From contig JAJEBT010000037.1 in NCBI GenBank assembly GCA_022822405.1, forward strand, positions 1 to 64,000: DNA of 64,000 nt, written 5' to 3'. Positions 27,016 to 35,751 of the stretch are shown here, piece after piece. Both the position numbers and the translations under genes were made by a program. Under the pieces are notes generated by a model. The model ran no database searches. It worked only from the letters and a program-made list of their open reading frames with translations, and had not been told where the DNA came from. The DNA comes from Alphaproteobacteria bacterium (GTDB lineage Bacteria > Pseudomonadota > Alphaproteobacteria > MPNO01 > UBA830). The first letter of the stretch is position 1. The number at the start of each line of letters is the position of its first letter.

Positions 27016-27936
27016 TCAGGCGCGCTGGTCGAGACCCGTCGCGAATTCGGCCAGAGCCTCCTGCAAATGCTCGGCCATCACCCGTGCGGCCACCGTCGGC
27101 ATCCGTTCGGAAGGGGCGATCAGTGACAGGCGGAGCAGTGTCAACCGCTCATCCTCGAGTGGTACGGCAACCAACTGTCCACGGCTCAGTTCTTCGGTGA
27201 AAGCCAGACGGGTGTAGAATGCGATGCCCACGCCACGCATCAGCATGCGCTTCAACAGCACCAGGGTATTCGAGACCAGCACCGGCTCATGGGCATTCTT
27301 GAACGTCTCCATCTCTTCGCCGAAGAAGGGCTGCATGGAGCCGGAATCGTTCCGCTGGTAGATCAGCGGGTAGGCGCCACATTGTTCCAGAGTCACCGAC
27401 TTCTGCGTCGCGAGTTCGTGATCCGGCGTCATGAGGGCGCACATGGCGCAAGGAATCGTCCGCAAGACCTTGATACCGCCGCGCCAGGCGGCCTGAAAGG
27501 TCAGGCCCAGGTCCGCATTGCCTTGGGCGATCGAATGCACGGCCTCGCTGGGATCGCACGCCACCACGCTGATCTCGACCGCCGGGTGAGCGTCGATGAA
27601 CCGGGTCAGTGCCTCAGGCAGGAAATGCACGGTCAGGCTGTCGAGCGTGGCGATCGTCACGACGCCGCTGACGACGCCGCGCAGCCTGTCGATGTCTCCC
27701 CGGAGGCGGGCGAAATCCTGCAGGGTCGCGCGCGAATGACGCAGCACGAGCCGTCCCGCCTCGGTGAGCCGCATGCCGTCCGGACGCCGTTCGAACAGCG
27801 GCGTGCCGAAGAAGTCCTCCACCTTCCGGATCTGCCGATTTACGGCCGAAGCAGAGATGTTCAGCCGTTCGGAAGCAAGGCGGATCGAGCCCTCCTCGGC
27901 CACCGCCTCGAAATAGCGCAGCACCGCCGCATGCAT
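27016..27936 (-). CDS. LysR-type transcriptional regulator
   Basis: This 306-aa protein has an N-terminal winged HTH (LRYFEAVAEEGSIRLASERL, SASAVNRQIRKVEDFFGTPL, FERRPDGMRLTEAG). A periplasmic-binding-like effector domain follows, beginning SGVVTIATLDSLTVHFLPEA. The start ATG 27936 fits the family N-terminus. It is encoded downstream of the leftward acyl-CoA/transport operon, 172 bp after the enoyl-CoA hydratase gene. Two T-N11-A boxes at 34317-34354 between that operon and the pyrimidine operon are candidate binding sites. The inducer is unknown. Confidence 0.9.
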   Translation of the reverse strand: MHAAVLRYFEAVAEEGSIRLASERLNISASAVNRQIRKVEDFFGTPLFERRPDGMRLTEAGRLVLRHSRATLQDFARLRGDIDRLRGVVSGVVTIATLDSLTVHFLPEALTRFIDAHPAVEISVVACDPSEAVHSIAQGNADLGLTFQAAWRGGIKVLRTIPCAMCALMTPDHELATQKSVTLEQCGAYPLIYQRNDSGSMQPFFGEEMETFKNAHEPVLVSNTLVLLKRMLMRGVGIAFYTRLAFTEELSRGQLVAVPLEDERLTLLRLSLIAPSERMPTVAARVMAEHLQEALAEFATGLDQRA

Positions 27937-28107
27937 GCTCCGGACCTCATCTCCTGTCGGATGCCGGCGCGGGCACCGGCTTGCGGGGCGCACCCCGCCT
28001 CCCTGCCCCATCGTCGGACAAACCGGCGCTGACGGCAACAGGCACTCTTGCGCGGACACCGCGCTTCGTGCCGGCACGGATCCCGGGAGCACCGCCGGGT
28101 ATCGGGC

Positions 28108-28875
28108 TCACCTTCCGGTCCAGACCGGTGCGCGTTTTTCCCTGAACGCGAGAACTCCCTCGTCGGCATCCCGGCTGCCGAGCGCCGCGGTCACGCTTGG
28201 CAGCCGCGTGTTGCGCGCCCCGGAGGCAGCCATGTGCGCCGTATCTCCGACCGAGCGCTTGATGGCTCTGAGGCTGAGCGGTGCGCAGGAGACGATATCC
28301 CTGAGCCACTCGTCGACGGCGGTGTCCAGTTCGGCGTCGGGAACGACCTGGTTTATCAGGCCGTATTCCAGCGCCTGCGCCGCGCCAAGGCGTCTGCCGG
28401 TCAACAGGATACCCATCGCCCGGGCCCGCGTTGTCAGGCGCGGCAGGGTCACCATGCCATCGAGCGGAAGCCGTCCGACACGGGGCTCGGGCAGGCCGAA
28501 GGAGGCGGATTCCGCTGCAACGACCAGGTCGCAACCCAGCACCATCTCGAAACCGCCGCCAAGGGCAAGCCCGTTGACCCTGGCGATCAGGGGCACGGAC
28601 AACCGGTTGCCCAGCGCGATGCCGCCGAAGCCGTGATCGCCGGTGGCATCCCAGTAGTTCAGCCCGTCCGGCCCCTCCTCCTTCATGTCCGCGCCAGCGC
28701 AGAATGCCCGCCCGGCGCCGGTGAGCACGGCGCAACGTATTTCCGGGTTGCCGGCGATCTCGGTCCATATGCGGGCAAGCGCCGCCTCCGCGGCCGCATC
28801 GATGGCATTCAGGCGTTCAGGCCGATTCAGCGTGACGCGGGCAATCCCGTCGAAGACCTCGTACTCGACGCTCAT
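28108..28875 (-). CDS. Enoyl-CoA hydratase/isomerase family protein
   Basis: This 255-aa crotonase-fold enzyme begins MSVEYEVFDGIARVTLNRPE. The oxyanion-hole segments are GRAFCAGADMK and GLALGGGFEMVLGCDL, and the two acidic active-site positions are in GGGFEM and FGLPEPRVG. Both glutamates of classical hydratases appear kept, so water addition to a 2-enoyl-CoA is likely. The ATG overlaps the stop of the CoA-transferase gene (ATGA). It is the last enzyme of the operon 34152-28108. Confidence 0.9.
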   Translation of the reverse strand: MSVEYEVFDGIARVTLNRPERLNAIDAAAEAALARIWTEIAGNPEIRCAVLTGAGRAFCAGADMKEEGPDGLNYWDATGDHGFGGIALGNRLSVPLIARVNGLALGGGFEMVLGCDLVVAAESASFGLPEPRVGRLPLDGMVTLPRLTTRARAMGILLTGRRLGAAQALEYGLINQVVPDAELDTAVDEWLRDIVSCAPLSLRAIKRSVGDTAHMAASGARNTRLPSVTAALGSRDADEGVLAFREKRAPVWTGR

Positions 28876-30062
28876 GCTGCCTGCCCATCCCGCTGCGCTT
28901 CCGCCAGGACCTCGTCGCGGTGTTCGCCAAGTACGGGCGGAGGATGACGCACCTCGAACGGCGCCGCCGACATCTCGATCGGCGAGGCCACGAGGCGAAC
29001 GGGGCCGCCGGCGGTCGGATCGAGCTCGACGATCATCCGGTTGCAGGCGGTCTGCGGATCGTCGAGGGCATCGCCGAGCGTCATCACGGGCGCGCACAAG
29101 ATGTCGACGCCCTCAAGCCGCTGCAGCCAGTGAGCCGTGCTGTTGCCGGCAAAGCGTTCGCGAAAGATCTCCTGCAATTCGGACCGATGCGCCTTCTGGC
29201 AATCGAGATCGCCGTACCTGGGATCCGCGGACAGATCGTCCAGGCCGAGGGCCTCGCAGATGACGCGCAACGGGTTTTCCTTGAAGGCGCCGACCATCAC
29301 CACCGCACCGTCGGTGGTCTCGAACACGCCGGACAACGGCATGGCGGCCCAGTTCAGCTCGCGCCCGCGCATCATCCACATCGCCGCTTCCTGCATCTGC
29401 ATGGCAAGCATGGAGTTGTAGAGCGAGACCGAGACTTCCTGCCCCTCGCCGGTCCTGTCCCGATGCAGCAGCGCCAGCAGGATGCCCTGCATCAGGTGCA
29501 TGCCGGCCGCGTAGTCGGCCAGCGCCGTCGGATAGACCGAAAGCGGATGCCGCGCATCCTCGCGCCGGTGCATAGCGCCGCTCATGGCCTGGGCCAGCAC
29601 ATCCTGGCCGCCCTTGTGGGCATACGGACCGTCGGAACCGAACCCGGAGCCCGATGCGTAGATGATCCGCGGGTTGATACGGCGAAGCGCCTCGTAGCCG
29701 AATCCCATCCGCTCCATGACGCCGGGCCGGAAGTTGCTCACGACCACATCCGCCGTCTCGGCAAGGCGCAGCACCACCGCACGTTCGTCCTCGCGCTTCA
29801 GATCGAGCGTCACGCTGCGCTTGTTCCGGTTGAGGCTTGCAAAGACCGGGTTGTTGCCGCCATCCGCATCCTCCCCGACACTCCAGCGGGACAGATCGCC
29901 GGCGCCGGTTCGCTCGATCTTGATAACGTCGGCTCCGTAATCGCCCAGCATCTGGGTACAGCATGGCCCCATCATCACCTGGGTGAAATCGAGCACCCGC
30001 ACTCCGTCGAGGGGAAGAGGCCGGTTGCCGCCCCCGGGCCCGGCCTTGCTGCCGGACGACAT
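28872..30062 (-). CDS. CaiB/BaiF (family III) CoA-transferase
   Basis: This 396-aa protein opens with LDGVRVLDFTQVMMGPCCTQ and GDYGADVIKIERTGAGD. The catalytic aspartate lies in AHKGGQDVLAQAMSG. Family III enzymes swap CoA between carboxylic acids such as oxalate/formate, carnitine or itaconate. It starts at ATG 30062, overlapping the TGA of the FAD oxidoreductase gene, with a GTG alternative one codon upstream. Coupling with an enoyl-CoA hydratase suggests that an imported carboxylic acid is activated to its CoA ester and hydrated. Confidence 0.92.
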   Translation of the reverse strand: MSSGSKAGPGGGNRPLPLDGVRVLDFTQVMMGPCCTQMLGDYGADVIKIERTGAGDLSRWSVGEDADGGNNPVFASLNRNKRSVTLDLKREDERAVVLRLAETADVVVSNFRPGVMERMGFGYEALRRINPRIIYASGSGFGSDGPYAHKGGQDVLAQAMSGAMHRREDARHPLSVYPTALADYAAGMHLMQGILLALLHRDRTGEGQEVSVSLYNSMLAMQMQEAAMWMMRGRELNWAAMPLSGVFETTDGAVVMVGAFKENPLRVICEALGLDDLSADPRYGDLDCQKAHRSELQEIFRERFAGNSTAHWLQRLEGVDILCAPVMTLGDALDDPQTACNRMIVELDPTAGGPVRLVASPIEMSAAPFEVRHPPPVLGEHRDEVLAEAQRDGQAA

Positions 30063-31423
30063 CACACGGCCTCCGCGAGCAGGGCGTTGTCGGCCGGCTC
30101 GTCTCCCGGGTCGGCGCCCTGGGCGCGCATCTGCCTCTGGACGGCGCGAACGTCCACGTCCCTGACCGCAACGCCGGCATCAAGTGCGAGGGCGGCGGCG
30201 ACGCCGGTGGCTTCGCCCATCGCCATGCAGGGCGGAATCTCGCGGCTCATCTTCTGGGCCTGCGGCGTGGCGGAATAGTGGCGACCGGCAACCAGCAGCT
30301 GGTCGACGCCCACCGGCAGCAGCGCGCGGTAGGGGGTGTAGTAGTCGCGGCCCCGGCACACCGAGTCGTCAAAATGCACCCGGTCCCTCACGTCCTGCTG
30401 CGTGACGACGTATTCCCCCCGCAGCAGGCGGGTCTGGCGCACCCCGGTCTGGGGCGCGAAGTCCACGATGTAGGCGTTCTCGAAGCCGGGCACGTTCTCC
30501 CGGGCGAATTCCAGCACGCCCTGCATCCGGCGGCGCCCTTCGATCTCGGCAGCAGTCAGATCGGCCGGCTTCAGCCCGTACAGTCCGGTCATGTGCGGAC
30601 AATTGCACCAGACGATTCCGGGGAGCGGGGTCTTCAGCCACCAGTGTTCCCAGCACCCTCCGATCATGGCCCGGGCCTCGCGGTCGAGGGCATCGTAACG
30701 CTCCGGCTCCTCGAACCGGAAGCGTTCCGCGGTTTCGGTATCCACGCCGCCCATTCGCGATACGGTGGTCACGATATAGCCGCCCTCGACAAACGCCGCG
30801 CCAGCGGCAGCGGCGACATCGAGATCGCCGGTGGCGTCGATCACCACGTCTGCGCGCACCGCCTGGGGGCCTTCCTTGGTCTCGCAGATCACGCCGGCGG
30901 CACGGCCGTCCTCGACGATGGCGGACTGGAACCAGCTGTGAAGCCGCAGGTTGACCCCGGCTTCCGCTACCATGTCGAGCGACGCCTGCTTGTAGCCGTC
31001 CGGATCGAAGGCCGCCGCAAAGACGACCGGATGCGGCCTGGTGCGGGAATGAAAATCGGTAACCCCCCAGCGCGCCCACTTGCGCCAAAGCTCCTCGGTG
31101 GCACGGACCGACGGGTGACGGTCGGCCTCCGGCGGGTAGACACACAGGCCCTTGCGGTGCATGCGCTCGATGATTTCGAGAGCCAGGCCACGCACCGAGA
31201 TCTCGGTGTCGTTGTGCATGTCGTCGAGCACCAGCACCATGCCTCCGGATGCCAACCCCCCGAGATAGGGATAACGCTCCACCAGGGTGACGGAGGCGCC
31301 ATTGCGCGCGGCCGAAACCGCTGCCGAAATACCCGCCGGACCACCGCCGACGACCACGACGTCGCTGGTGGCGACAACCGGGGCTTCGACCGCGGGCCGG
31401 ATCACAGTGTCGGTAGATCGCAT
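30062..31423 (-). CDS. FAD-dependent oxidoreductase
   Basis: This 453-aa protein has a dinucleotide-binding N-terminus (DVVVVGGGPAGISAAVSAAR, then LVERYPYLGGLASGG) of the FAD_oxidored family. It also has the second flavin segment ADVVIDATGDLDVAAAAGA. A late motif, LLVAGRHYSATPQAQ, and CMAMGEATGVAAALAL complete the FAD site. Relatives are fumarate-reductase-like flavoproteins of unknown substrate. The ATG at 31423 with GGAGA upstream is preferred to one at 31492. It sits between the importer genes and the CoA-transferase and probably oxidises the imported substrate. Confidence 0.87.
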   Translation of the reverse strand: MRSTDTVIRPAVEAPVVATSDVVVVGGGPAGISAAVSAARNGASVTLVERYPYLGGLASGGMVLVLDDMHNDTEISVRGLALEIIERMHRKGLCVYPPEADRHPSVRATEELWRKWARWGVTDFHSRTRPHPVVFAAAFDPDGYKQASLDMVAEAGVNLRLHSWFQSAIVEDGRAAGVICETKEGPQAVRADVVIDATGDLDVAAAAGAAFVEGGYIVTTVSRMGGVDTETAERFRFEEPERYDALDREARAMIGGCWEHWWLKTPLPGIVWCNCPHMTGLYGLKPADLTAAEIEGRRRMQGVLEFARENVPGFENAYIVDFAPQTGVRQTRLLRGEYVVTQQDVRDRVHFDDSVCRGRDYYTPYRALLPVGVDQLLVAGRHYSATPQAQKMSREIPPCMAMGEATGVAAALALDAGVAVRDVDVRAVQRQMRAQGADPGDEPADNALLAEAV

Positions 31424-31457
31424 GTCATGGTCTCCACATGTCGCGTAACGCCCGGGA

Positions 31458-32297
31458 TCAGAAAACCGCGTCGGATTTCCATCTGACGACACGCCGCTCT
31501 ATCAGCGATGTTGTGGCGAAGAACGCCACCGCCAGGCCGGCGCCCAGGGCCACCGTGGCGTACAGCAGGGGTGCACGGAAGTTGTAGGTGGCTTCGATGA
31601 TCAGGGAGCCGAGGCCGTAGTTGGAGCCGATCCACTCGCCGACAATGGCGCCGATGACGCAAGTCGTCGACGCGATCCTGAGAGCAGCGAACAGGAACGG
31701 CAGGGAACTCTGCAGGCGGATCTTCCACAGGACTTCCCGCTCGCTGGCAGACAGCACGCGCATCAGCTCCAGCATCTGCGGGCTGACCGCCTTCAGACCG
31801 CGCACCATGTTGACCAGGGTGGGGAAGAAGCAAATCAGGGCCGCGATAACGATCTTCGGTGCATAACCGTTGCCCAGTATGAGCACGAGGATCGGCGCGA
31901 CGGCGATGATGGGCACCGTGTTGACGAAAACGGCAATCGGGTAGAAGGCCCGCTCGGCGAGCTGGTTGTGCACGAACCAGACGGCCAGCATGACCGCAAC
32001 CGCATTGCCGATGGCAAATCCGGCCACGGCCTCGAAAAGGGTCGGCCAGAAATTGATCCACAGCACGTCCCCTTGCCTGACGAATACTTCGAGCACCTGC
32101 AGAGGACTCGGCGCGATGTAGGTGGGGACGCCAAAGCCGGCGACGACGATCTGCCACAGGATCACCATGCCGATGGCGGCGGAGATCGCAGGCGCGCGCC
32201 GACGCCATGCTTCCGCCCGCCCGGCACGAACCGGCGCCGGCTTCTCCTCGCCGCCCGCAATCCCGAGGGAGAGCTCCTTGTCCGCAAGGCTCGTCAT
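31458..32297 (-). CDS. ABC transporter permease, SsuC/TauC type
   Basis: This 279-aa inner-membrane protein has a 35-residue cytoplasmic N-terminus and about six membrane segments (ISAAIGMVILWQIVVAGF is the first). The EAA loop is VLSASEREVLWKIRLQSSLPFLF (about residues 183-205). Its ATG overlaps the end of the ATPase gene. It is the only permease of this importer, so it should homodimerise. Confidence 0.9.
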   Translation of the reverse strand: MTSLADKELSLGIAGGEEKPAPVRAGRAEAWRRRAPAISAAIGMVILWQIVVAGFGVPTYIAPSPLQVLEVFVRQGDVLWINFWPTLFEAVAGFAIGNAVAVMLAVWFVHNQLAERAFYPIAVFVNTVPIIAVAPILVLILGNGYAPKIVIAALICFFPTLVNMVRGLKAVSPQMLELMRVLSASEREVLWKIRLQSSLPFLFAALRIASTTCVIGAIVGEWIGSNYGLGSLIIEATYNFRAPLLYATVALGAGLAVAFFATTSLIERRVVRWKSDAVF

Positions 32298-33109
32298 TCG
32301 ACACCTTCCAGCAGGCCGCGCAGATGCGCCGTGATGCGGACGAACTCCAGCGTGTCACGCATTGCCAGCGTACGCTCGCCGGCAAAATCGATGTCCACAT
32401 ACCCGCGGACCCGACCGGGGTGCGACGACAGCACCAGGCATTTCTGCCCGAGAAATGCCGCTTCCGGCACCGAATGGGTCACGAACATGATCGTGATGCC
32501 GGTGCTGCGCCAGATGCGCAGCAGCTCCTCGTTGAGTTCGTCGCGCTTGATCTCGTCGAGCGCGCCGAAAGGTTCGTCCATCAGCAGCACCCGGGGCCGG
32601 CAGACCAGGGAGCGGGCGATCGCGACGCGCTGACGCATCCCGCCGGAGAGCTCGTGCGGCAGGGCATCTTCACGTCCCCGCAGGCCGACCAGCGCCAGCA
32701 GCTCGTCGGGCTCCGCGTGCTGCTCGACGCTGCCGGCGCGCCGGCCCACCTCAAGTGGCAGGCGCACGTTGTCCAGCGCGCTACGCCACGGCAGCAGGGT
32801 CGGATCCTGGAACACGAACGCGAAGTCGCGGGCCGAGCGGGCCTCCTCCGGCGCCCGCCCGAAGACGCTGATTTCGCCGCCGCCGATCGGCACGAGATCG
32901 GCGATCGCGCGGAGGAGCGTGGACTTGCCGCAACCCGACGGCCCCAGCATCGTGACGAAACCGGATTCGGGCACATCGAAGCTGACCCGGTCGAGGGCCG
33001 TGACCGCACCGCCCTCGCCCTCGAAGCGGACCGTCAGGTCGCGTACGGAGAGCGCCGCGGGCGCCGGGGAACCCCGGATATTCGCCGCGGCGGCCTCCGG
33101 CAGACTCAT
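32294..33109 (-). CDS. ABC transporter ATP-binding protein, SsuB/TauB type
   Basis: This 271-aa protein has Walker A LGPSGCGKSTLLRAI, the signature LSGGMRQRVAIARSL and Walker B VLLMDEPFGALDE. The switch histidine is in MFVTHSVPEAAF. Start and stop overlap the binding-protein and permease genes (ATGA junctions), so the three are translationally coupled. It energises import with the permease at 31458. Confidence 0.92.
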   Translation of the reverse strand: MSLPEAAAANIRGSPAPAALSVRDLTVRFEGEGGAVTALDRVSFDVPESGFVTMLGPSGCGKSTLLRAIADLVPIGGGEISVFGRAPEEARSARDFAFVFQDPTLLPWRSALDNVRLPLEVGRRAGSVEQHAEPDELLALVGLRGREDALPHELSGGMRQRVAIARSLVCRPRVLLMDEPFGALDEIKRDELNEELLRIWRSTGITIMFVTHSVPEAAFLGQKCLVLSSHPGRVRGYVDIDFAGERTLAMRDTLEFVRITAHLRGLLEGVE

Positions 33110-34152
33110 CCGATTTTCTTGCGCAGCGATTCCGTCGCCTCCAGTATGTCGGTCGTCATCACGTCGCCGACGCCGGGAATCGACCCCTTGAACTGCTTGA
33201 GTTCGGCATAGACGTCGATCTGGGCCTGCCAGTTGGCCGGATTCATGGCCGCCCAGCCGTTCTTCGCCGTCACCGCGTCGAACGAAAACCCGAGGACCGG
33301 CTTGACCGCTTCGAGTTCGCTCGCGCGATCGAGATTCCTGTATTCGGCTACCAGATGATCGACCGCGGCTTCCGGATTCTTCCGCGCGTAGCCCCAGCCG
33401 CGCGCGGATCCGGTGAGAAAGCGCACCAGAACATCCTTGTGCTTAGCCAGCATGTCGTCGGTAGTATAGTAGACATTGGCGTAGAGCCGGATGCCGGCAT
33501 CCCAGAGCATCATGTCGACACGATCCTTGCCGAGAATCTTCAGCGCGTTGGTATTGGTCTGCCAGCCGGTGACAGCGGCAACCCTGCCGGCAATGAGCTG
33601 GTTCATGTCGCTTCCCATCTTGACGACCTTGACCTTATCCTCGGCGATGCCGTTCTTGGCGAGCAGCGCCCTCAGCAGGATCACGGCCGTCGGCTGGGTG
33701 GCAATCGTCTTGCCGACCATGTCCGCGGGCTTGCGAATCGGATTGCCGGCCAGCGAGAAATACGTGAACGGGTGCTTCTGATAGCCGGCGGCGAAGGCCT
33801 TCACCGGGATACCGGCAGACCGCGCCAGCATCAGGGACGGGCTCGACGAGAGCTGGCCGCTCTCGGCACGGCCGGCAGCAACGGACGCAACACCGTCGAC
33901 GCCGGGACCGCCCGGCGTGATCTTGAGCTCGATGCCCTCCTCTTTGTAGAAGCCCATGCGATTGGCGACGACTTCGCCGAGGATGCCGTTGCTGGCGAGC
34001 CAGCCGAGTTGCATGTTCACCCTGGCCTTTCCGGCGGCCAGCGCTTCCATGCTGATGAAGGACGACGCGGCACCGACAGCCCCCAGGGCCGTGCCGTATT
34101 GCAGGACCCGGCGCCGACTCGGCGAGAAAGTGTACGGAACGTTGTTGACCAT
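33106..34152 (-). CDS. ABC transporter substrate-binding protein, NMT1 type, Tat-exported
   Basis: This 348-aa protein has a twin-arginine-like signal (SPSRRRVLQYGTALGAVGAA) ending near EALAAGKARV, then the NMT1/THI5 fold (RMGFYKEEGIELKITPGG, AAGRAESGQLSSSPSLMLAR). GGAGGAG precedes the ATG. It is the first gene of a leftward operon with importer, flavoprotein, CoA-transferase and hydratase. This points to an organic-acid ligand. A pyrimidine ligand is the alternative, given the divergent uracil operon and the shared upstream operator region. Confidence 0.88.
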   Translation of the reverse strand: MVNNVPYTFSPSRRRVLQYGTALGAVGAASSFISMEALAAGKARVNMQLGWLASNGILGEVVANRMGFYKEEGIELKITPGGPGVDGVASVAAGRAESGQLSSSPSLMLARSAGIPVKAFAAGYQKHPFTYFSLAGNPIRKPADMVGKTIATQPTAVILLRALLAKNGIAEDKVKVVKMGSDMNQLIAGRVAAVTGWQTNTNALKILGKDRVDMMLWDAGIRLYANVYYTTDDMLAKHKDVLVRFLTGSARGWGYARKNPEAAVDHLVAEYRNLDRASELEAVKPVLGFSFDAVTAKNGWAAMNPANWQAQIDVYAELKQFKGSIPGVGDVMTTDILEATESLRKKIG

Positions 34153-34518
34153 GGCGTGTCTCCTCCGACAGTGGCGAAACCGGGCGCGGAAACGCGGGAT
34201 CCGGATCGCCCCGGAGCGGTTCGACTCGCCCGCTTCATGCGCGCGACGCCCCCCGCTTTGGCAAAAAGCGTAACGCGGCTGAATAGGCCTAGGAAGAATT
34301 AAATTTCGCTATCCCCGTTGCTTTTGCGGCAACGGGAGTTGCATTTACGGCAACATGGGTACCGAAAAATTGTACTTGCCATGACGTCGGCTCGACATGA
34401 GCATCGCTCGAACGGACGGGGCGCGTCGCACGCTGTGCGGACGCCGGAACCGGCCGGGTCCGCGCTTCCCGCGGGAGCGGCAAACGGGTCGCGGACGCAT
34501 CAGGGGAGAATCCGTTCG
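34153..34518. other. Divergent promoter region between the ABC/acyl-CoA and pyrimidine operons
   Basis: This 366-bp region has no gene. It is clearly AT-richer in the middle (AGAATTAAATTTCGCTATCC), as expected for promoters. Twin dyad sites at 34317-34354 lie exactly 165 bp from each flanking start codon. Individual -35/-10 boxes cannot be assigned with confidence. Confidence 0.5.
34317..34354. promoter_or_regulatory. Two tandem LysR-type T-N11-A boxes, 21 bp apart
   Basis: GTTGCTTTTGCGGCAAC (34317-34333) and GTTGCATTTACGGCAAC (34338-34354) are 17-bp near-identical repeats. Each is an inverted repeat GTTGC-N7-GCAAC. Each contains TGC-N7-GCA, which is the T-N11-A signature of LysR-type regulator sites. 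Their 21-bp register, two helical turns, suits binding of a LysR tetramer to one face. The region separates divergent operons, and a LysR gene ends the leftward one. Assignment to that regulator is inference. Confidence 0.65.
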
Positions 34519-35751
34519 ATGCCGAGGACCCATATCAAGCTCACGACCCATCCCGCAAGCCGCAACGGCGGCGCCGCGCTCCGCTGGGGCGCCGCGACAC
34601 CGGCCGCGCGCGGTCCTGTGGTCGGGACATTGACGAGGCAGCGCAACGCGATCGGCACGCATTCGGGTTCCTACGCGGTTTACCGGGCACTTGCCGTCGC
34701 GGCCGGAGCGCTCGACCCGGTGCATGTCCCCGACCTCACCGATACCGCGCCGGCGGCCGCGATCGGTCCGCATCCGCAATGGGCCTCGCCCGAGAAGATC
34801 GTGTCGCTTGATCCCTACGGCCATCAGGTCAGCGAAGCCTGGGCCGACCGCATTCGCGACGGCTGGGACATCCGTCCGACGATCGCGGTGACCAAGGCGC
34901 GCCTGAAGATGCCGGAGTTCGACCGGGCCATCGCCGCCGGCCGGCTCCGGATCGACGGCGACGTGCTCACCGCAGACGGCGACGCGCGCGTCACCAAGGC
35001 AGCCATCGACCCGGTCTGGCACCTGCCCGGCATCGCCGCGCGCTTCGGCGTGGAGGAAAACGATCTCAGGCGCACGCTCTTCGAACATTCGGGCGGAATG
35101 TTCACCGAGCTCGTCACGCGCAGCGACCTGAAGGTCTTCCTGCCCCCCATCGGCGGACTCACCGTCTACATCTTCGGCGATCTCGCTGCCCTTACCGATC
35201 CCGCGCGCCCCGTCGCCTGCCGGGTGCATGACGAATGCAACGGATCGGACGTCTTCGGCTCCGACATCTGCACCTGCCGCCCCTATCTGACCCACGGGAT
35301 CGAAGCGTGCATTGAAACGGCCCAGCAAGGCGGATGCGGGGTCGTGGTCTACAACCGCAAGGAAGGGCGCGCCCTCGGCGAAGTGACGAAGTTCCTGGTC
35401 TACAACGCGCGCAAGCGCCAGGAGGGGGGAGACCGCGCCGAGACTTATTTCGAACGCACGGAATGCGTCGCCGGCGTCCAGGACATGCGCTTCCAGGACC
35501 TGATGCCCGACGTGCTGCACTGGCTCGGAATCCGGCGCATCGACCGCTTCGTGTCCATGAGCAACCTGAAGTTCGACGCCATCGTGCGCCAGGGCATCGA
35601 CATCGTGGAACGCGTGCCGATACCCGACGACCTGATCCCGGACGACGCCAGCGTGGAAATGGACGCGAAGAAGGCGGCCGGCTATTTCACCCATGCGCCC
35701 GTGGCGGCGGCGGAACTGGTGGACCCGAAGGGGCGAGGACTGCACGATTAG
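34519..35751 (+). CDS. URC1-like uracil catabolism protein (GTP cyclohydrolase II fold)
   Basis: This 410-aa protein carries the RibA-type core: EHSGGMFTELVTRSDLKVF, then CRVHDECNGSDVFGSDICTC with the zinc cysteines. VVVYNRKEGRALGEVTKFL and ADPLIPDD-like C-terminal segments follow. A long N-terminal extension before the RibA core is characteristic of URC1, which with URC4 degrades uracil ribotide in the URC pathway known from yeasts and many bacteria. The ATG at 34519 has AGGGGAGAA upstream. The next genes, URC4 and uracil phosphoribosyltransferase, confirm the assignment; riboflavin synthesis is not indicated. Confidence 0.9.
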   Translation: MPRTHIKLTTHPASRNGGAALRWGAATPAARGPVVGTLTRQRNAIGTHSGSYAVYRALAVAAGALDPVHVPDLTDTAPAAAIGPHPQWASPEKIVSLDPYGHQVSEAWADRIRDGWDIRPTIAVTKARLKMPEFDRAIAAGRLRIDGDVLTADGDARVTKAAIDPVWHLPGIAARFGVEENDLRRTLFEHSGGMFTELVTRSDLKVFLPPIGGLTVYIFGDLAALTDPARPVACRVHDECNGSDVFGSDICTCRPYLTHGIEACIETAQQGGCGVVVYNRKEGRALGEVTKFLVYNARKRQEGGDRAETYFERTECVAGVQDMRFQDLMPDVLHWLGIRRIDRFVSMSNLKFDAIVRQGIDIVERVPIPDDLIPDDASVEMDAKKAAGYFTHAPVAAAELVDPKGRGLHD

